Assembly: GCA_022708005.1 (NCBI GenBank)
Contig: JAKIZN010000012.1
Span: 1 to 14,050 of the forward strand
Source of the DNA: Bacteroidota bacterium
Lineage (GTDB): Bacteria > Bacteroidota > Ignavibacteria > Kapaibacteriales > UBA2268
Reading direction: 5' to 3'
Length of the DNA: 14,050 nt
Shown: positions 7,805-14,050 of the stretch, piece after piece
Layout: each line of letters starts with the position of its first letter
Position numbering within the stretch: the first letter of the stretch is position 1
Translations under genes and position numbers: made by a program
Notes under the pieces: generated by a model
The model's input: only the letters and a program-made list of their open reading frames with translations
Database searches by the model: none
Told to the model about the DNA's origin: nothing

Positions 7805-9100
7805 ATGAAATTAATCAAAGGTATAATTATTAACCCATTTGAAGATTTTTCTGTTAAGTTATGGCAGAGCGGAGCATTAGCGATAGAAAAGGGCAAAATC
7901 GCCGAGTGTGGCAATTTCAAAGATTTATCAAACAAGTTCCCGAATGCAGAAATATTAGATTTTCAAAATTCTGTGATTATCCCGGGGCTAATAGATATGC
8001 ACACGCATTTGCCTCAATTTACAGCAATGGGGTTAGGCAATGGGGAGCTTATTAGCTGGTTAGAAAGCTATATTTTCCCGCTTGAAAGCAAATTCACAGA
8101 TGAAAAATTTGCGCGAGAGCAAAGCGAGATATTTTTCGATAGACTGTTGCGGCGAGGCACCACTTCCGCCGTGATATATTCCGCTCCGCATAAATTAGCT
8201 TGCGACATAGCCTTTGAAGTTGCGAAAGAGAAAAAAATCCGCGCTTTCATTGGAAAAACAATGATGGATAAAAATTCGCCTAAAGGATTGATAGCCACAG
8301 CCGAGCAAAACATTGCCGATTCGATTGAATTAGCTAAAAAATGGCATAATGACGGGAAAATGCAATATGTGCTAACTCCAAGATTTGCAATTGCTTGCAG
8401 TGCTGAACTGATGAAAATGACTGCCGAAGTAGCAGCACTGGACGGGCTGTTTGTTCAAACGCACTTATCGGAAAATTTAAATGAAATAGCGCAAGTCAAA
8501 AAACTATTTCCAGACTTTTCGAGCTATACGGAAGTATATGATAAGTTGGGCATTTTAACGGAACGCACTTTGCTGGCGCATTGCGTGCATTTAAGCGATA
8601 ATGAAATAGAAATCATCAAGCGTCGCGATAGCATTGCAGTGCACTGCCCTGCATCAAATAAATTCTTATCGAGTGGAATTATGCCCGCAAAAAAATATTT
8701 GAAAGAAAATGTCAATTTAGCTATTGGGAGCGACGTCGCGGGAGGCTACAGCCAATCCCTGCTGAATGAGGCTATGGAAGCGGTAGAATGTTCCAAACTT
8801 TACAGCGTTTTGATAGAGAAGCAGCCGATTTTATCGCCAAGAGAGTCGCTCTGCCTTGCAACAATAAAGGCAGCAGAGCATCTAAAAATTAGCGATACTG
8901 TCGGCAATTTTGCCAGCGGAAAATCCGCAGACATAGCCGTATTCGACTTACCGGACTATCTCCAAGCGGATTTGCTAAGCGAAGACGAGATAATTTCATC
9001 GATAATATACAACATAGACAATAGAATTGCCAAAGCAGTTTTTATCGATGGTGAATTATATAAATCTAATAATACAAGAGGTTACGATGAAAAGCTATAG
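7805..9100 (+). CDS. guaD: Guanine deaminase
   Basis: An amidohydrolase-superfamily enzyme of 431 residues that converts guanine to xanthine plus ammonia. It shows the GuaD pattern: [13 protein letters not shown] with metal ligands H66 and H68, [10 protein letters not shown] from 150, TPRFA at 191-195 (R193), QTHLSEN from 218 (H220, E223), AHCVHLSD from 258 (H259, H262), and IGSDVAGG with D310. These line up well with E. coli GuaD, which makes guanine a better call than other amidohydrolase substrates. The ATG at 7805 is chosen because it lies 1 bp after the RelA/SpoT stop and gives a natural N-terminus; a longer reading from 7754 would overlap that gene. The downstream yjbQ start overlaps its last 14 bp. 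Co-transcription with the (p)ppGpp enzyme is likely. Confidence 0.93.
   Translation: MKLIKGIIINPFEDFSVKLWQSGALAIEKGKIAECGNFKDLSNKFPNAEILDFQNSVIIPGLIDMHTHLPQFTAMGLGNGELISWLESYIFPLESKFTDEKFAREQSEIFFDRLLRRGTTSAVIYSAPHKLACDIAFEVAKEKKIRAFIGKTMMDKNSPKGLIATAEQNIADSIELAKKWHNDGKMQYVLTPRFAIACSAELMKMTAEVAALDGLFVQTHLSENLNEIAQVKKLFPDFSSYTEVYDKLGILTERTLLAHCVHLSDNEIEIIKRRDSIAVHCPASNKFLSSGIMPAKKYLKENVNLAIGSDVAGGYSQSLLNEAMEAVECSKLYSVLIEKQPILSPRESLCLATIKAAEHLKISDTVGNFASGKSADIAVFDLPDYLQADLLSEDEIISSIIYNIDNRIAKAVFIDGELYKSNNTRGYDEKL
9076..9081 (+). promoter_or_regulatory. Ribosome binding site for yjbQ
   Basis: AAGAGG lies 5 nt before ATG 9087, inside the 3' end of guaD. It decides the yjbQ start in favour of 9087 over an upstream in-frame ATG at 9027. 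Confidence 0.7.
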
Positions 9101-9503
9101 AAAAGAATTGTGGTTCAATACTACAAGTAGGCGGGAATATATTAATATCACACGCCACGTCGAAGAATGCCTTGCCGAAAGCGGAGTAAAAGAAGGGTTG
9201 GTGCTTGTTAATGCAATGCACATCACTGCATCGGTATTCATTAATGATGATGAATCTGGCTTGCATAGCGATTTTGAAAAATGGCTCGAAAAGCTCGCAC
9301 CCGAAAAGCCGCATAGCCAATATGCACACAATGGATTTGAAGACAACGCCGACGCTCACTTAAAAAGGCAAGTGATGGGGCGGGAGGTAGTAGTCGCAAT
9401 AACCAATGGCAAACTCGACTTCGGACCTTGGGAACAGATTTTTTACGGCGAATTTGACGGCAAACGGCGAAAAAGGGTATTAGTCAAAATTATTGGGGAA
9501 TAG
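9087..9503 (+). CDS. yjbQ: YjbQ / UPF0047 family protein
   Basis: A small 138-residue protein of the YjbQ/UPF0047 family, at the usual family length. Family features: [14 protein letters not shown] at 45-58 (normally HTTASV...E), [20 protein letters not shown] at 79-98, and [19 protein letters not shown] at 107-125, followed by [13 protein letters not shown]. The fold is a compact trimeric beta-alpha-type domain. E. coli YjbQ has been reported to have weak thiamin-phosphate-synthase activity, but the physiological role is unsettled and no thiamin gene is nearby. It is the third gene of the rel-guaD-yjbQ unit, overlapping guaD by 14 bp, so translational coupling is likely. The next gene is convergent at 9557, and no convincing terminator lies in the 53-bp gap (only a 12-bp palindrome, TTGCTATAGCAA, at 9529-9540). 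Confidence 0.93.
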   Translation: MKSYRKELWFNTTSRREYINITRHVEECLAESGVKEGLVLVNAMHITASVFINDDESGLHSDFEKWLEKLAPEKPHSQYAHNGFEDNADAHLKRQVMGREVVVAITNGKLDFGPWEQIFYGEFDGKRRKRVLVKIIGE

Positions 9504-9556
9504 TCGCCCAAATTTTGTAACTGCGTGATTGCTATAGCAAATAGCCCTGCTTAATG

Positions 9557-10453
9557 CTAATCGTTGTCGGGCTGCACTATATCAAACGACACTCCGATAG
9601 GGCAGTGGTCAGATATTTGAGCCGCTTCTTCTTTTTTATATTTGCTGTAGAAATCGTTCATAAATAAACTGTTTTTCAAAAGTCGCTTTTTTGCGGAGTT
9701 GGATATGACAATTTGGTCTATCACGAACCATTCTCTGTATTTGCAACCTTTTACGTCTTTAGTCAAAAACTCTACGTTGCTATTTTCCAAAAGTGCTGTG
9801 AGCGCACTGCCACCTTGCCTATTCGGGAAATCATTAAAATCGCCAACTAAAATTAAGTCTTGTTCTGCATCATGAGTCAAAACGCTATCCACCCAATTGC
9901 TAAGTGCTGCTGCTTGGCGCGAGCGAAGCACGATGCTTTCTTCTCTTTTTTCTGGGGTGTCGTCATATCGGGAAGTCGCTTTAAAATGCACTACCATCAT
10001 ATACCAATCGAAATTGCCTTTGCGAGCTTTCAGGAACATGCCCGGTCGCGTTCTGCCGTCCTTCACTGCAATTGGAGCATAATCTCCAACATATTGCAAG
10101 TCTATGTTATCTTTAAATAATACAGCAACATTTTGCTTTGCATAGCCGGAACTTATGTGATATTTATATCCCGGCAAATACTTTATTATTTTATCTAATG
10201 CTTCGGCATTTTCAATTTCTTGCAGTCCAATGACCTCGAACTTGGTATCTTTTATAACTTCGGCAATCCGCTTATATTCATCATCTGTTCGCGGCTTATT
10301 ATCATCAATGCCGTCGCCGAGCCATTCTATATTAAAAGTGCCTATGGAGACACAGTCGTCGCCGCATGGCTCGCGCACGGATAAAGTGCTACAAGAGGCT
10401 GCCACTATAGAAATGGCAGCTATTATCAGTAAAAGTTTTTTTGTATTCAACAT
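9557..10453 (-). CDS. Endonuclease/exonuclease/phosphatase-family putative lipoprotein
   Basis: A 298-residue protein of the Mg-dependent endonuclease/exonuclease/phosphatase (DNase I-like) superfamily. Motifs: GTFNIEWLGDG with N41, GLQEIEN with E79, VVHFKATSRY with H156, LVGDFNDF with D205 and N207, and SDHCPIG with D282 and H283. The catalytic set appears complete. The N-terminus has basic residues, a hydrophobic core and AAS-C21, a plausible lipobox, so it is probably anchored in an envelope membrane facing out of the cytoplasm. The substrate (nucleic acid, phosphoinositide-like or other phosphoester) cannot be told from sequence. Its ATG shares one base with the stop of the upstream proline dehydrogenase (TAATG), implying co-transcription and coupling. 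The gene is convergent with yjbQ. Confidence 0.88.
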   Translation of the reverse strand: MLNTKKLLLIIAAISIVAASCSTLSVREPCGDDCVSIGTFNIEWLGDGIDDNKPRTDDEYKRIAEVIKDTKFEVIGLQEIENAEALDKIIKYLPGYKYHISSGYAKQNVAVLFKDNIDLQYVGDYAPIAVKDGRTRPGMFLKARKGNFDWYMMVVHFKATSRYDDTPEKREESIVLRSRQAAALSNWVDSVLTHDAEQDLILVGDFNDFPNRQGGSALTALLENSNVEFLTKDVKGCKYREWFVIDQIVISNSAKKRLLKNSLFMNDFYSKYKKEEAAQISDHCPIGVSFDIVQPDND

Positions 10454-11323
10454 TATGATATTCCAAAAATTGCTTTAAATATATGCCCAGCTACTTCGGG
10501 ATTTTCTTTTAGTCTGCGGGTTGAATAGCCGTACCAATCTTCTCCAAAAGGAACGTAAATTCTAAGGTTATGCCCAGCCCGAAGCAGTTCGTCCCTTCTG
10601 TTTTCTCTTACCCCGAGCAGCATTTGAAATTCATATTTCGACTTATCTATTTGATTTCTCTTGATATAATCTTCAGCAAATTGTATTAATGGTTCGTCGT
10701 GGGTTGCTATGCCCGGATAGTAGCCATTTTCGAATACAAATTCTAATAGCCTTTTGTAGTTACTTCTTACTTCTTCTTTATCGCGGTAGGCAATGCTTTC
10801 TGCTTCTACATAAATTCCTTTGCAGAGCCTGACATTAGGCTTATAGGGCGCTAATTCCTTCAAATCGTCCAAACTTCTCCTCATATATGCTTGAATAACA
10901 AAGCCTACATTATCAAATCCTTTCTCGCGAAGTTCGCGATATAAATTTAAAGTTTTTGTGGTATAGGGCGAATTTTCCATATCAATACGGACAAATATCC
11001 CGTACTGCTTAGCAATTTCAATTAAATGAGTGATGTTTTGAACGCAGAAATCATAATCAATGTCTAACCCAAGTCGGCAAATTGTGTTCGTGTATTGCTT
11101 CGATGACTTTTTGCGACTGGTCGCGATCATCTAAAGCTCGCTCGCGTGAGGTAACAAATTCGCCCAAGACATCAATTGTTGTCCTGCCACCAAGTTTTTC
11201 AAACTCTTTTGTAACTCTTATGGCATCGTTTAAAGTATCGCCAGCAATGTATTTTTTAGCAAAGATATGAACCATCGGCTTCGGGATATACGGAAGCGTT
11301 TTAATTATTAACTGATTAAGCAT
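10453..11323 (-). pseudogene. Proline dehydrogenase, disrupted by an internal frameshifting deletion
   Basis: Monofunctional PRODH, the FAD enzyme that oxidises proline to pyrroline-5-carboxylate. The first part reads in one frame from ATG 11323 (MLNQLIIKTLPYIPKPMVH...) to about 11073 (EAIHEHNLPT), then runs into a stop. The rest reads in another frame from about 11076 (LGLDIDYDFC) to 10453. The second part has the family core: FVRIDMENSPYT, FVIQAYMRR, VRLCKGIYVE, GIATHD, FQMLLGVR and the substrate-binding YSTRRL. The segment normally between HNL and LGLDI, containing ISVKLTQ with a conserved lysine, is missing. Family spacing suggests a loss of about 26 nt (2 modulo 3), which explains the frame change. 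A TTG at 11335 could extend the start, but ATG 11323 is better. This is either a true pseudogene or a sequence/assembly error. Confidence 0.85.
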
Positions 11324-11515
11324 AATGACTACCAATAATTGTTTCTCAAATACAATCTATGCAAAAATACAAATTTTTGCAATATATTAATAAAATTATT
11401 TTAATAATATGAAACAAATGCCTAAAACCGGTCGAAAATTGCAGGGATAGAGCTTGCCCTATACGTAGTAAACTTAAATAATTCATTAGGAACTATAACT
11501 GACTATATCTTTAGG

Positions 11516-11535
11516 CAATGGGGCATGCCCCATTG
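11516..11535. repeat. Perfect 20-bp palindrome inside element 2
   Basis: CAATGGGGCATGCCCCATTG is self-complementary over all 20 bases with no loop. It sits 10 bp before the shared long hairpin, where element 1 has unrelated sequence. It could be a dimeric protein-binding site or a cruciform-prone end; neither can be decided here. Confidence 0.9.
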
Positions 11536-11545
11536 TCTATTCTCC

Positions 11546-11578
11546 AGATGTCCTACACCTTCGAGGTGTAGGACATCT
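11546..11578. repeat. Shared long hairpin, copy 2 (perfect 15-bp stem)
   Basis: AGATGTCCTACACCT (11546-11560), loop TCG, then the fully complementary arm at 11564-11578. It is preceded by CTATTCTCC as in copy 1. Confidence 0.95.
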
Positions 11579-11706
11579 ATTATTCCTCCGGGCTGAGGTC
11601 AGAGGTCATATTGCATTATTTGGGTTAAACCAATATAAATTTCACTACTAACAATATTGATTTTGCTATATTCGTTATTAATCATTTTTTAGTATAATAG
11701 TAAAAA

Positions 11707-13023
11707 ATGAAATCTACGTCTGCAAATGCTGTAATTTCAAAGTTGGAAGAATTAATTGCTCAGAATAAAGGCAATATTAATCCTTATGAAGCAGCCCTTG
11801 CAACAGGATTTTCAATAGACGAAATTAACGATGCTTTTAATCGCTTGCTTGAGCTGTTTGAATCTAAAGTTTCGATGGATAGCAGCAGCGGCGCAGTTGT
11901 TTTCAAATTTGCTTATCCGCTAAAGCCGCGAGGCAAAAAAACTTTCAAAGAAAAATTATACGTAGTCGCCGAAGCTGCCTATAAAATATTTCAAAAAGTG
12001 TATAAAGTTTCGATAGGCGTTATACTTATCGCTTATACAACTGTTTTTGCATTAATAATTCTGGCTGCTATGTTTGCTTCAAGCAGCCGCGACAACGATA
12101 GAGGACCCAATTTAGGGTTTGTGGCGGATATATTTCTTGCAATTATTCGCGGGATGCAAATTGCAGCAATTACGTCTGATATGGCAGAAATGTCGAGAGA
12201 TCGCTCTGGGCTTGCATATAGACAAGTTCGCAGAGAGCCACAAAAGGGTTTTATAACGTCGGTTTACCATTTTGTTTTTGGTCCTGAAAGAGTGAAATTC
12301 GATCCGCTTGCAGATGCGAGAGAAGTACTGGCTTACTTGAAGCAAGTATCCAATGGAAAGTTGACAGCGGGCAGTATCATTATGCTATCCGGCGGGAACT
12401 ACGAAAGCGCTGAAAGCAAACTTGCCGAATACGTCGGGAAGTTTAAAGGCGACATGAATATCACAAACGATGGGCTGTTATTAGCAGAATTTCATAACTT
12501 GCAGAGCGTGCAAAAGGAGTGGCTCAAAGGAAAAATTATATATTATTTCGATGAAGTTGAGGCGCCTTATATATTAAACGGCAATACAGCTGGAAAAAAT
12601 ATTGGCATATCCTTTATGAATTTCTTCAACTTATTAGTTTCTATGGTTGTGATGGCAGCTTCGACTAATGCCGCAATGTTTATATTTTTAGGCTTGTTGC
12701 CATTTATATTTTCCGTGCTATTTTTTGCTATTCCGCTTATAAGGATACCCGTTAATATATCTTTGAACAAAAAGCGCGAGAAAGAAATATTACGCAAAAA
12801 GCTATTTAGAGGAATCGCCAAAACTATGCATCATCCAGTAACGTTAGAAGAATTATTAGCGGCGTCCGGCATCAGTGGCGACGAGGTTAATAAGGCGAAA
12901 GATATGGTACAAAGTTTGCTAATTGATTATCAAGGGGAGCTAACTATTTCTGAATCTGGCGCTCCGCTATATATTTTCGAGAGATTGAATAATGAAATAA
13001 AGGTTACTACTTATACAAACTAA
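11707..13023 (+). CDS. Unrecognised membrane protein with three winged-helix-like repeats
   Basis: A 438-residue protein I cannot name. Three segments of about 48 residues share a pattern of N/K-G-x-(I/L/V)-T...A..(S/T)G.S..E....L..L......(V/I)....G...(F/Y).F: residues 21-68, 215-262 and 376-425. The pattern suggests small winged-helix-like modules; this is my inference. Between them lie a hydrophobic segment at about 101-124 and a pair of membrane segments at about 303-346, plus an amphipathic stretch around 138-156. Soluble parts are lysine-rich (PRGKKTFKEK, NKKREKEILRKK). ATG 11707 is the first possible start, because an in-frame TAA lies two codons upstream; no ribosome-binding site is visible. 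It is followed by adk with a 128-bp gap. It could be a membrane-bound regulator or an assembly factor. No enzyme motif is seen. Confidence 0.75.
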   Translation: MKSTSANAVISKLEELIAQNKGNINPYEAALATGFSIDEINDAFNRLLELFESKVSMDSSSGAVVFKFAYPLKPRGKKTFKEKLYVVAEAAYKIFQKVYKVSIGVILIAYTTVFALIILAAMFASSSRDNDRGPNLGFVADIFLAIIRGMQIAAITSDMAEMSRDRSGLAYRQVRREPQKGFITSVYHFVFGPERVKFDPLADAREVLAYLKQVSNGKLTAGSIIMLSGGNYESAESKLAEYVGKFKGDMNITNDGLLLAEFHNLQSVQKEWLKGKIIYYFDEVEAPYILNGNTAGKNIGISFMNFFNLLVSMVVMAASTNAAMFIFLGLLPFIFSVLFFAIPLIRIPVNISLNKKREKEILRKKLFRGIAKTMHHPVTLEELLAASGISGDEVNKAKDMVQSLLIDYQGELTISESGAPLYIFERLNNEIKVTTYTN

Positions 13024-13041
13024 AAATACCTTTTTTAGTTT
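13017..13041 (+). terminator. Possible AT-rich stem-loop at the end of the membrane-protein gene
   Basis: AAACTAAAAA at 13017-13026 (overlapping the stop codon) is complementary to TTTTTAGTTT at 13032-13041, with loop TACCT. The stem has one G-C pair, so it is weak as a terminator. Confidence 0.3.
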
Positions 13042-13151
13042 TATACACAAAAATATCGGTTAAATTAAGCATAAGGTGCGTTGAGCATCTTGGATTTTTA
13101 CGCTATTAAGAATAAAACTAAATAAATTGTTGTAAATAAAGGAAATAAAAA

Positions 13152-13793
13152 ATGAGAATCATTTTTTTAGGACCTCCAGGCGCCGGCAAAGGCACCCAAT
13201 CGCAAAACATTTGCCGGGATTATGGGATTAGACAAATTTCAACAGGAGAAATTCTCCGAAAGCATACGACCGAAGGAACCGAACTCGGCAAAGAGGCGGC
13301 TAACTTTATGAAGCGAGGCGAGTTAGTTCCAGACAATTTGATGATAGATATTATAATTTCTGAGCTGAAGAAACCAGAATTTGCTAAAGGCTTTTTGCTC
13401 GATGGATTTCCGCGAACCCCAGTTCAAGCGGAAGCACTCGATGGCATAATGGCTAAATATGGAATTAAACTAACTTGTGTGCTTGTGCTTGAGGTGCCGC
13501 ATGAAGAAATTGTCAAAAGGATAAGTCTTCGCAGGACAGACAGAAAAACAGGTAAGACTTACCACCTTCTTTTCAATCCACCGCCGCCGGGAGAAGCGTT
13601 GGAGCTATATCAGCGGGAAGACGACCACGAAGATACAGTAAAACATAGGTTAGTCGTATACGAATCGCGAACCAAGCCTTTAATAAAGTATTATTCATCT
13701 ATGGGGTTGGCACACAGAATTAACGGCGTCGGCACTTTGGAAGAAGTATATGGGAAAATCACTAAAATTTTAGATGAGCAGATCCACAAATAA
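13152..13793 (+). CDS. adk: Adenylate kinase
   Basis: A 213-residue cytoplasmic enzyme that interconverts ATP plus AMP with two ADP. It has the P-loop GPPGAGKGTQ at 7-16, the AMP-binding STGEILR at 30-36 (Glu where the family mostly has Asp), FLLDGFPRTPVQAE at 81-94, and a LID domain with RRTDRKTGKTYHLLFNPPPPG at about 127-147 and REDDHEDTVKHRL at 155-167. The LID has no CxxC pairs, so it is the non-zinc type. Length is normal. AGGA at 13140-13143 lies 8 nt before ATG 13152, a reasonable ribosome-binding site. It stands alone between the membrane-protein gene and a strong terminator. Its usual neighbours in many bacteria (secY, map, ribosomal proteins) are not here. Confidence 0.97.
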   Translation: MRIIFLGPPGAGKGTQSQNICRDYGIRQISTGEILRKHTTEGTELGKEAANFMKRGELVPDNLMIDIIISELKKPEFAKGFLLDGFPRTPVQAEALDGIMAKYGIKLTCVLVLEVPHEEIVKRISLRRTDRKTGKTYHLLFNPPPPGEALELYQREDDHEDTVKHRLVVYESRTKPLIKYYSSMGLAHRINGVGTLEEVYGKITKILDEQIHK

Positions 13794-13815
13794 AGCAAAG
13801 GCTTCGTATATAAAC

Positions 13816-13853
13816 AAGGGCTATCTTTTGCAGTGAATATAGCCCTTATTTTT
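13816..13853 (+). terminator. Rho-independent terminator of adk
   Basis: AAGGGCTAT (13816-13824) pairs perfectly with ATAGCCCTT (13839-13847) around a 14-nt loop. An A and five Ts (13849-13853) follow. It lies 23 bp after the adk stop. This is the clearest intrinsic terminator in the window. Confidence 0.88.
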
Positions 13854-13856
13854 ACA

Positions 13857-13969
13857 GTCAGAATCAGGATGCTCATGATTATATGATTATCAGGATAAGG
13901 AGAAAGAAAAGTGAATAGTATACAAAATCATCTTGTTAATCCTTTAATTCTAAGAATCGTTATTCAGAC
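13857..13969. repeat. Degenerate inverted-repeat element of about 113 bp
   Basis: GTCAGAATCAGGAT at 13857-13870 matches the complement of 13956-13969 at 11 of 14 positions. Inside are another TCAGGAT and an AATCCTTTAATTCTAAGAATC-type stretch. I recognise such ATCAGGAT / AATCCTTTAATCCT sequence as common intergenic material in Bacteroidota-like genomes, but cannot name the family. It abuts repeat element 3. No gene is seen. Confidence 0.5.
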
Positions 13970-13978
13970 AAAAAAGAC

Positions 13979-14050
13979 GGGGCTGTCTTATATGGTAATA
14001 GGTGAGAGCATCAGTGTTCTCCAGATGTCCTACACCTTCGAGGTGTAGGA
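13979..14050. repeat. Composite dispersed repeat, element 3 (cut by window edge)
   Basis: It begins with GGGGCTGTCT at 13979-13988, the same end motif as element 1. It then follows element 1 through GGTAA, GTGAGAGCATC and TTCTCC into the shared long hairpin: AGATGTCCTACACCT at 14023-14037, loop TCG, and the second arm up to the window end. Its right part is outside the window. Confidence 0.88.

Larger units (their letters stand above)
11469..11628. repeat. Composite dispersed repeat, element 2
   Basis: The left end, 11469-11502, matches 5020-5053 of element 1 at 29 of 34 positions. The centre has a 20-bp perfect palindrome (11516-11535) and the shared long hairpin (11546-11578). GAGGTCA occurs twice in tandem at 11595-11608. 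The right end, 11612-11626, is the exact complement of AACCCAAATAATGCA, so this motif flanks the element in inverted orientation, unlike element 1 where it is direct. The tandem 35-bp array and the GGGCTGTCTC ends of element 1 are absent. Confidence 0.85.
11324..11706. other. Divergent intergenic region with repeat element 2
   Basis: This 383-bp spacer separates the minus-strand PRODH pair from the plus-strand membrane-protein gene. The first about 140 bp are AT-rich without recognisable structure. Element 2 occupies 11469-11628, and AT-rich sequence with a TATAAT at 11693-11698 follows. No gene is seen. Confidence 0.6.

Noticed and set aside
9529..9540. TTGCTATAGCAA palindrome between convergent genes as a terminator
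   Set aside because: It has no loop and no T-tract and is only 12 bp; chance is a sufficient explanation.
10453..11130. A separate short gene starting at ATG 11130
   Set aside because: The first about 17 residues are an out-of-frame reading of the upstream PRODH segment. Family similarity begins only at LGLDID, so this is the second half of the broken gene.
13911..14048. A 45-codon reading frame from GTG with a good AAGGAGA ribosome-binding site upstream
   Set aside because: It runs through the degenerate inverted repeat and straight into repeat element 3, and its last codons are one arm of the shared hairpin. The coding look is best explained by chance within repeats.

Overview
The window looks like a chromosomal segment from an AT-rich, Gram-negative bacterium of the Bacteroidota / Chlorobiota / Ignavibacteriota neighbourhood. 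That placement is an inference. It rests on a mitochondrial-type aconitase, a long RelA/SpoT protein, an Omp85-type outer-membrane protein, a putative lipoprotein, mostly weak Shine-Dalgarno sequences, and dispersed hairpin repeats of a kind I associate with these phyla. No rRNA, tRNA, CRISPR array, transposase or phage gene is visible.

Layout. Bases 1-925 (minus) hold the N-terminal 308 residues of aconitase, cut by the window edge. Divergent to it, 1141-3267 (plus) encodes a two-part oxidoreductase: an MDR-type dehydrogenase half fused to a Gfo/Idh/MocA half. 3317-4924 (minus) encodes an Omp85/BamA-TamA-like outer-membrane barrel. A 617-bp divergent gap follows, most of it a composite repeat (element 1). 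Next is a tight plus-strand operon, 5542-9503: a long RelA/SpoT homologue, a guanine deaminase 1 bp downstream, and a YjbQ/UPF0047 protein overlapping it by 14 bp. Convergent to it, a minus-strand pair (11323 down to 9557) comprises a proline dehydrogenase broken by a frameshifting deletion and a secreted endonuclease/exonuclease/phosphatase-type lipoprotein; their stop and start codons overlap. A 383-bp divergent gap carries repeat element 2. Then come an unrecognised membrane protein with three winged-helix-like repeats (11707-13023) and adenylate kinase (13152-13793), closed by a clear intrinsic terminator. The window ends in a degenerate inverted repeat and a truncated third copy of the composite repeat.

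Most genes are housekeeping: TCA cycle, nucleotide metabolism, stringent response, amino-acid catabolism and envelope. Joining the (p)ppGpp enzyme and guanine deaminase in one operon links alarmone and guanine pools. The RelA/SpoT protein has a conspicuous Asp-to-Asn change in the HD hydrolase motif, so it may be synthetase-biased.

The least explained material is the repeat family. Three copies share a 15-bp-stem hairpin and are built from interchangeable modules: tandem 35-bp hairpin units, a 20-bp perfect palindrome, terminal inverted repeats, and paired small hairpins whose arms differ by compensating changes. I consider it the best candidate here for an undescribed element. Everything functional said about it is inference.
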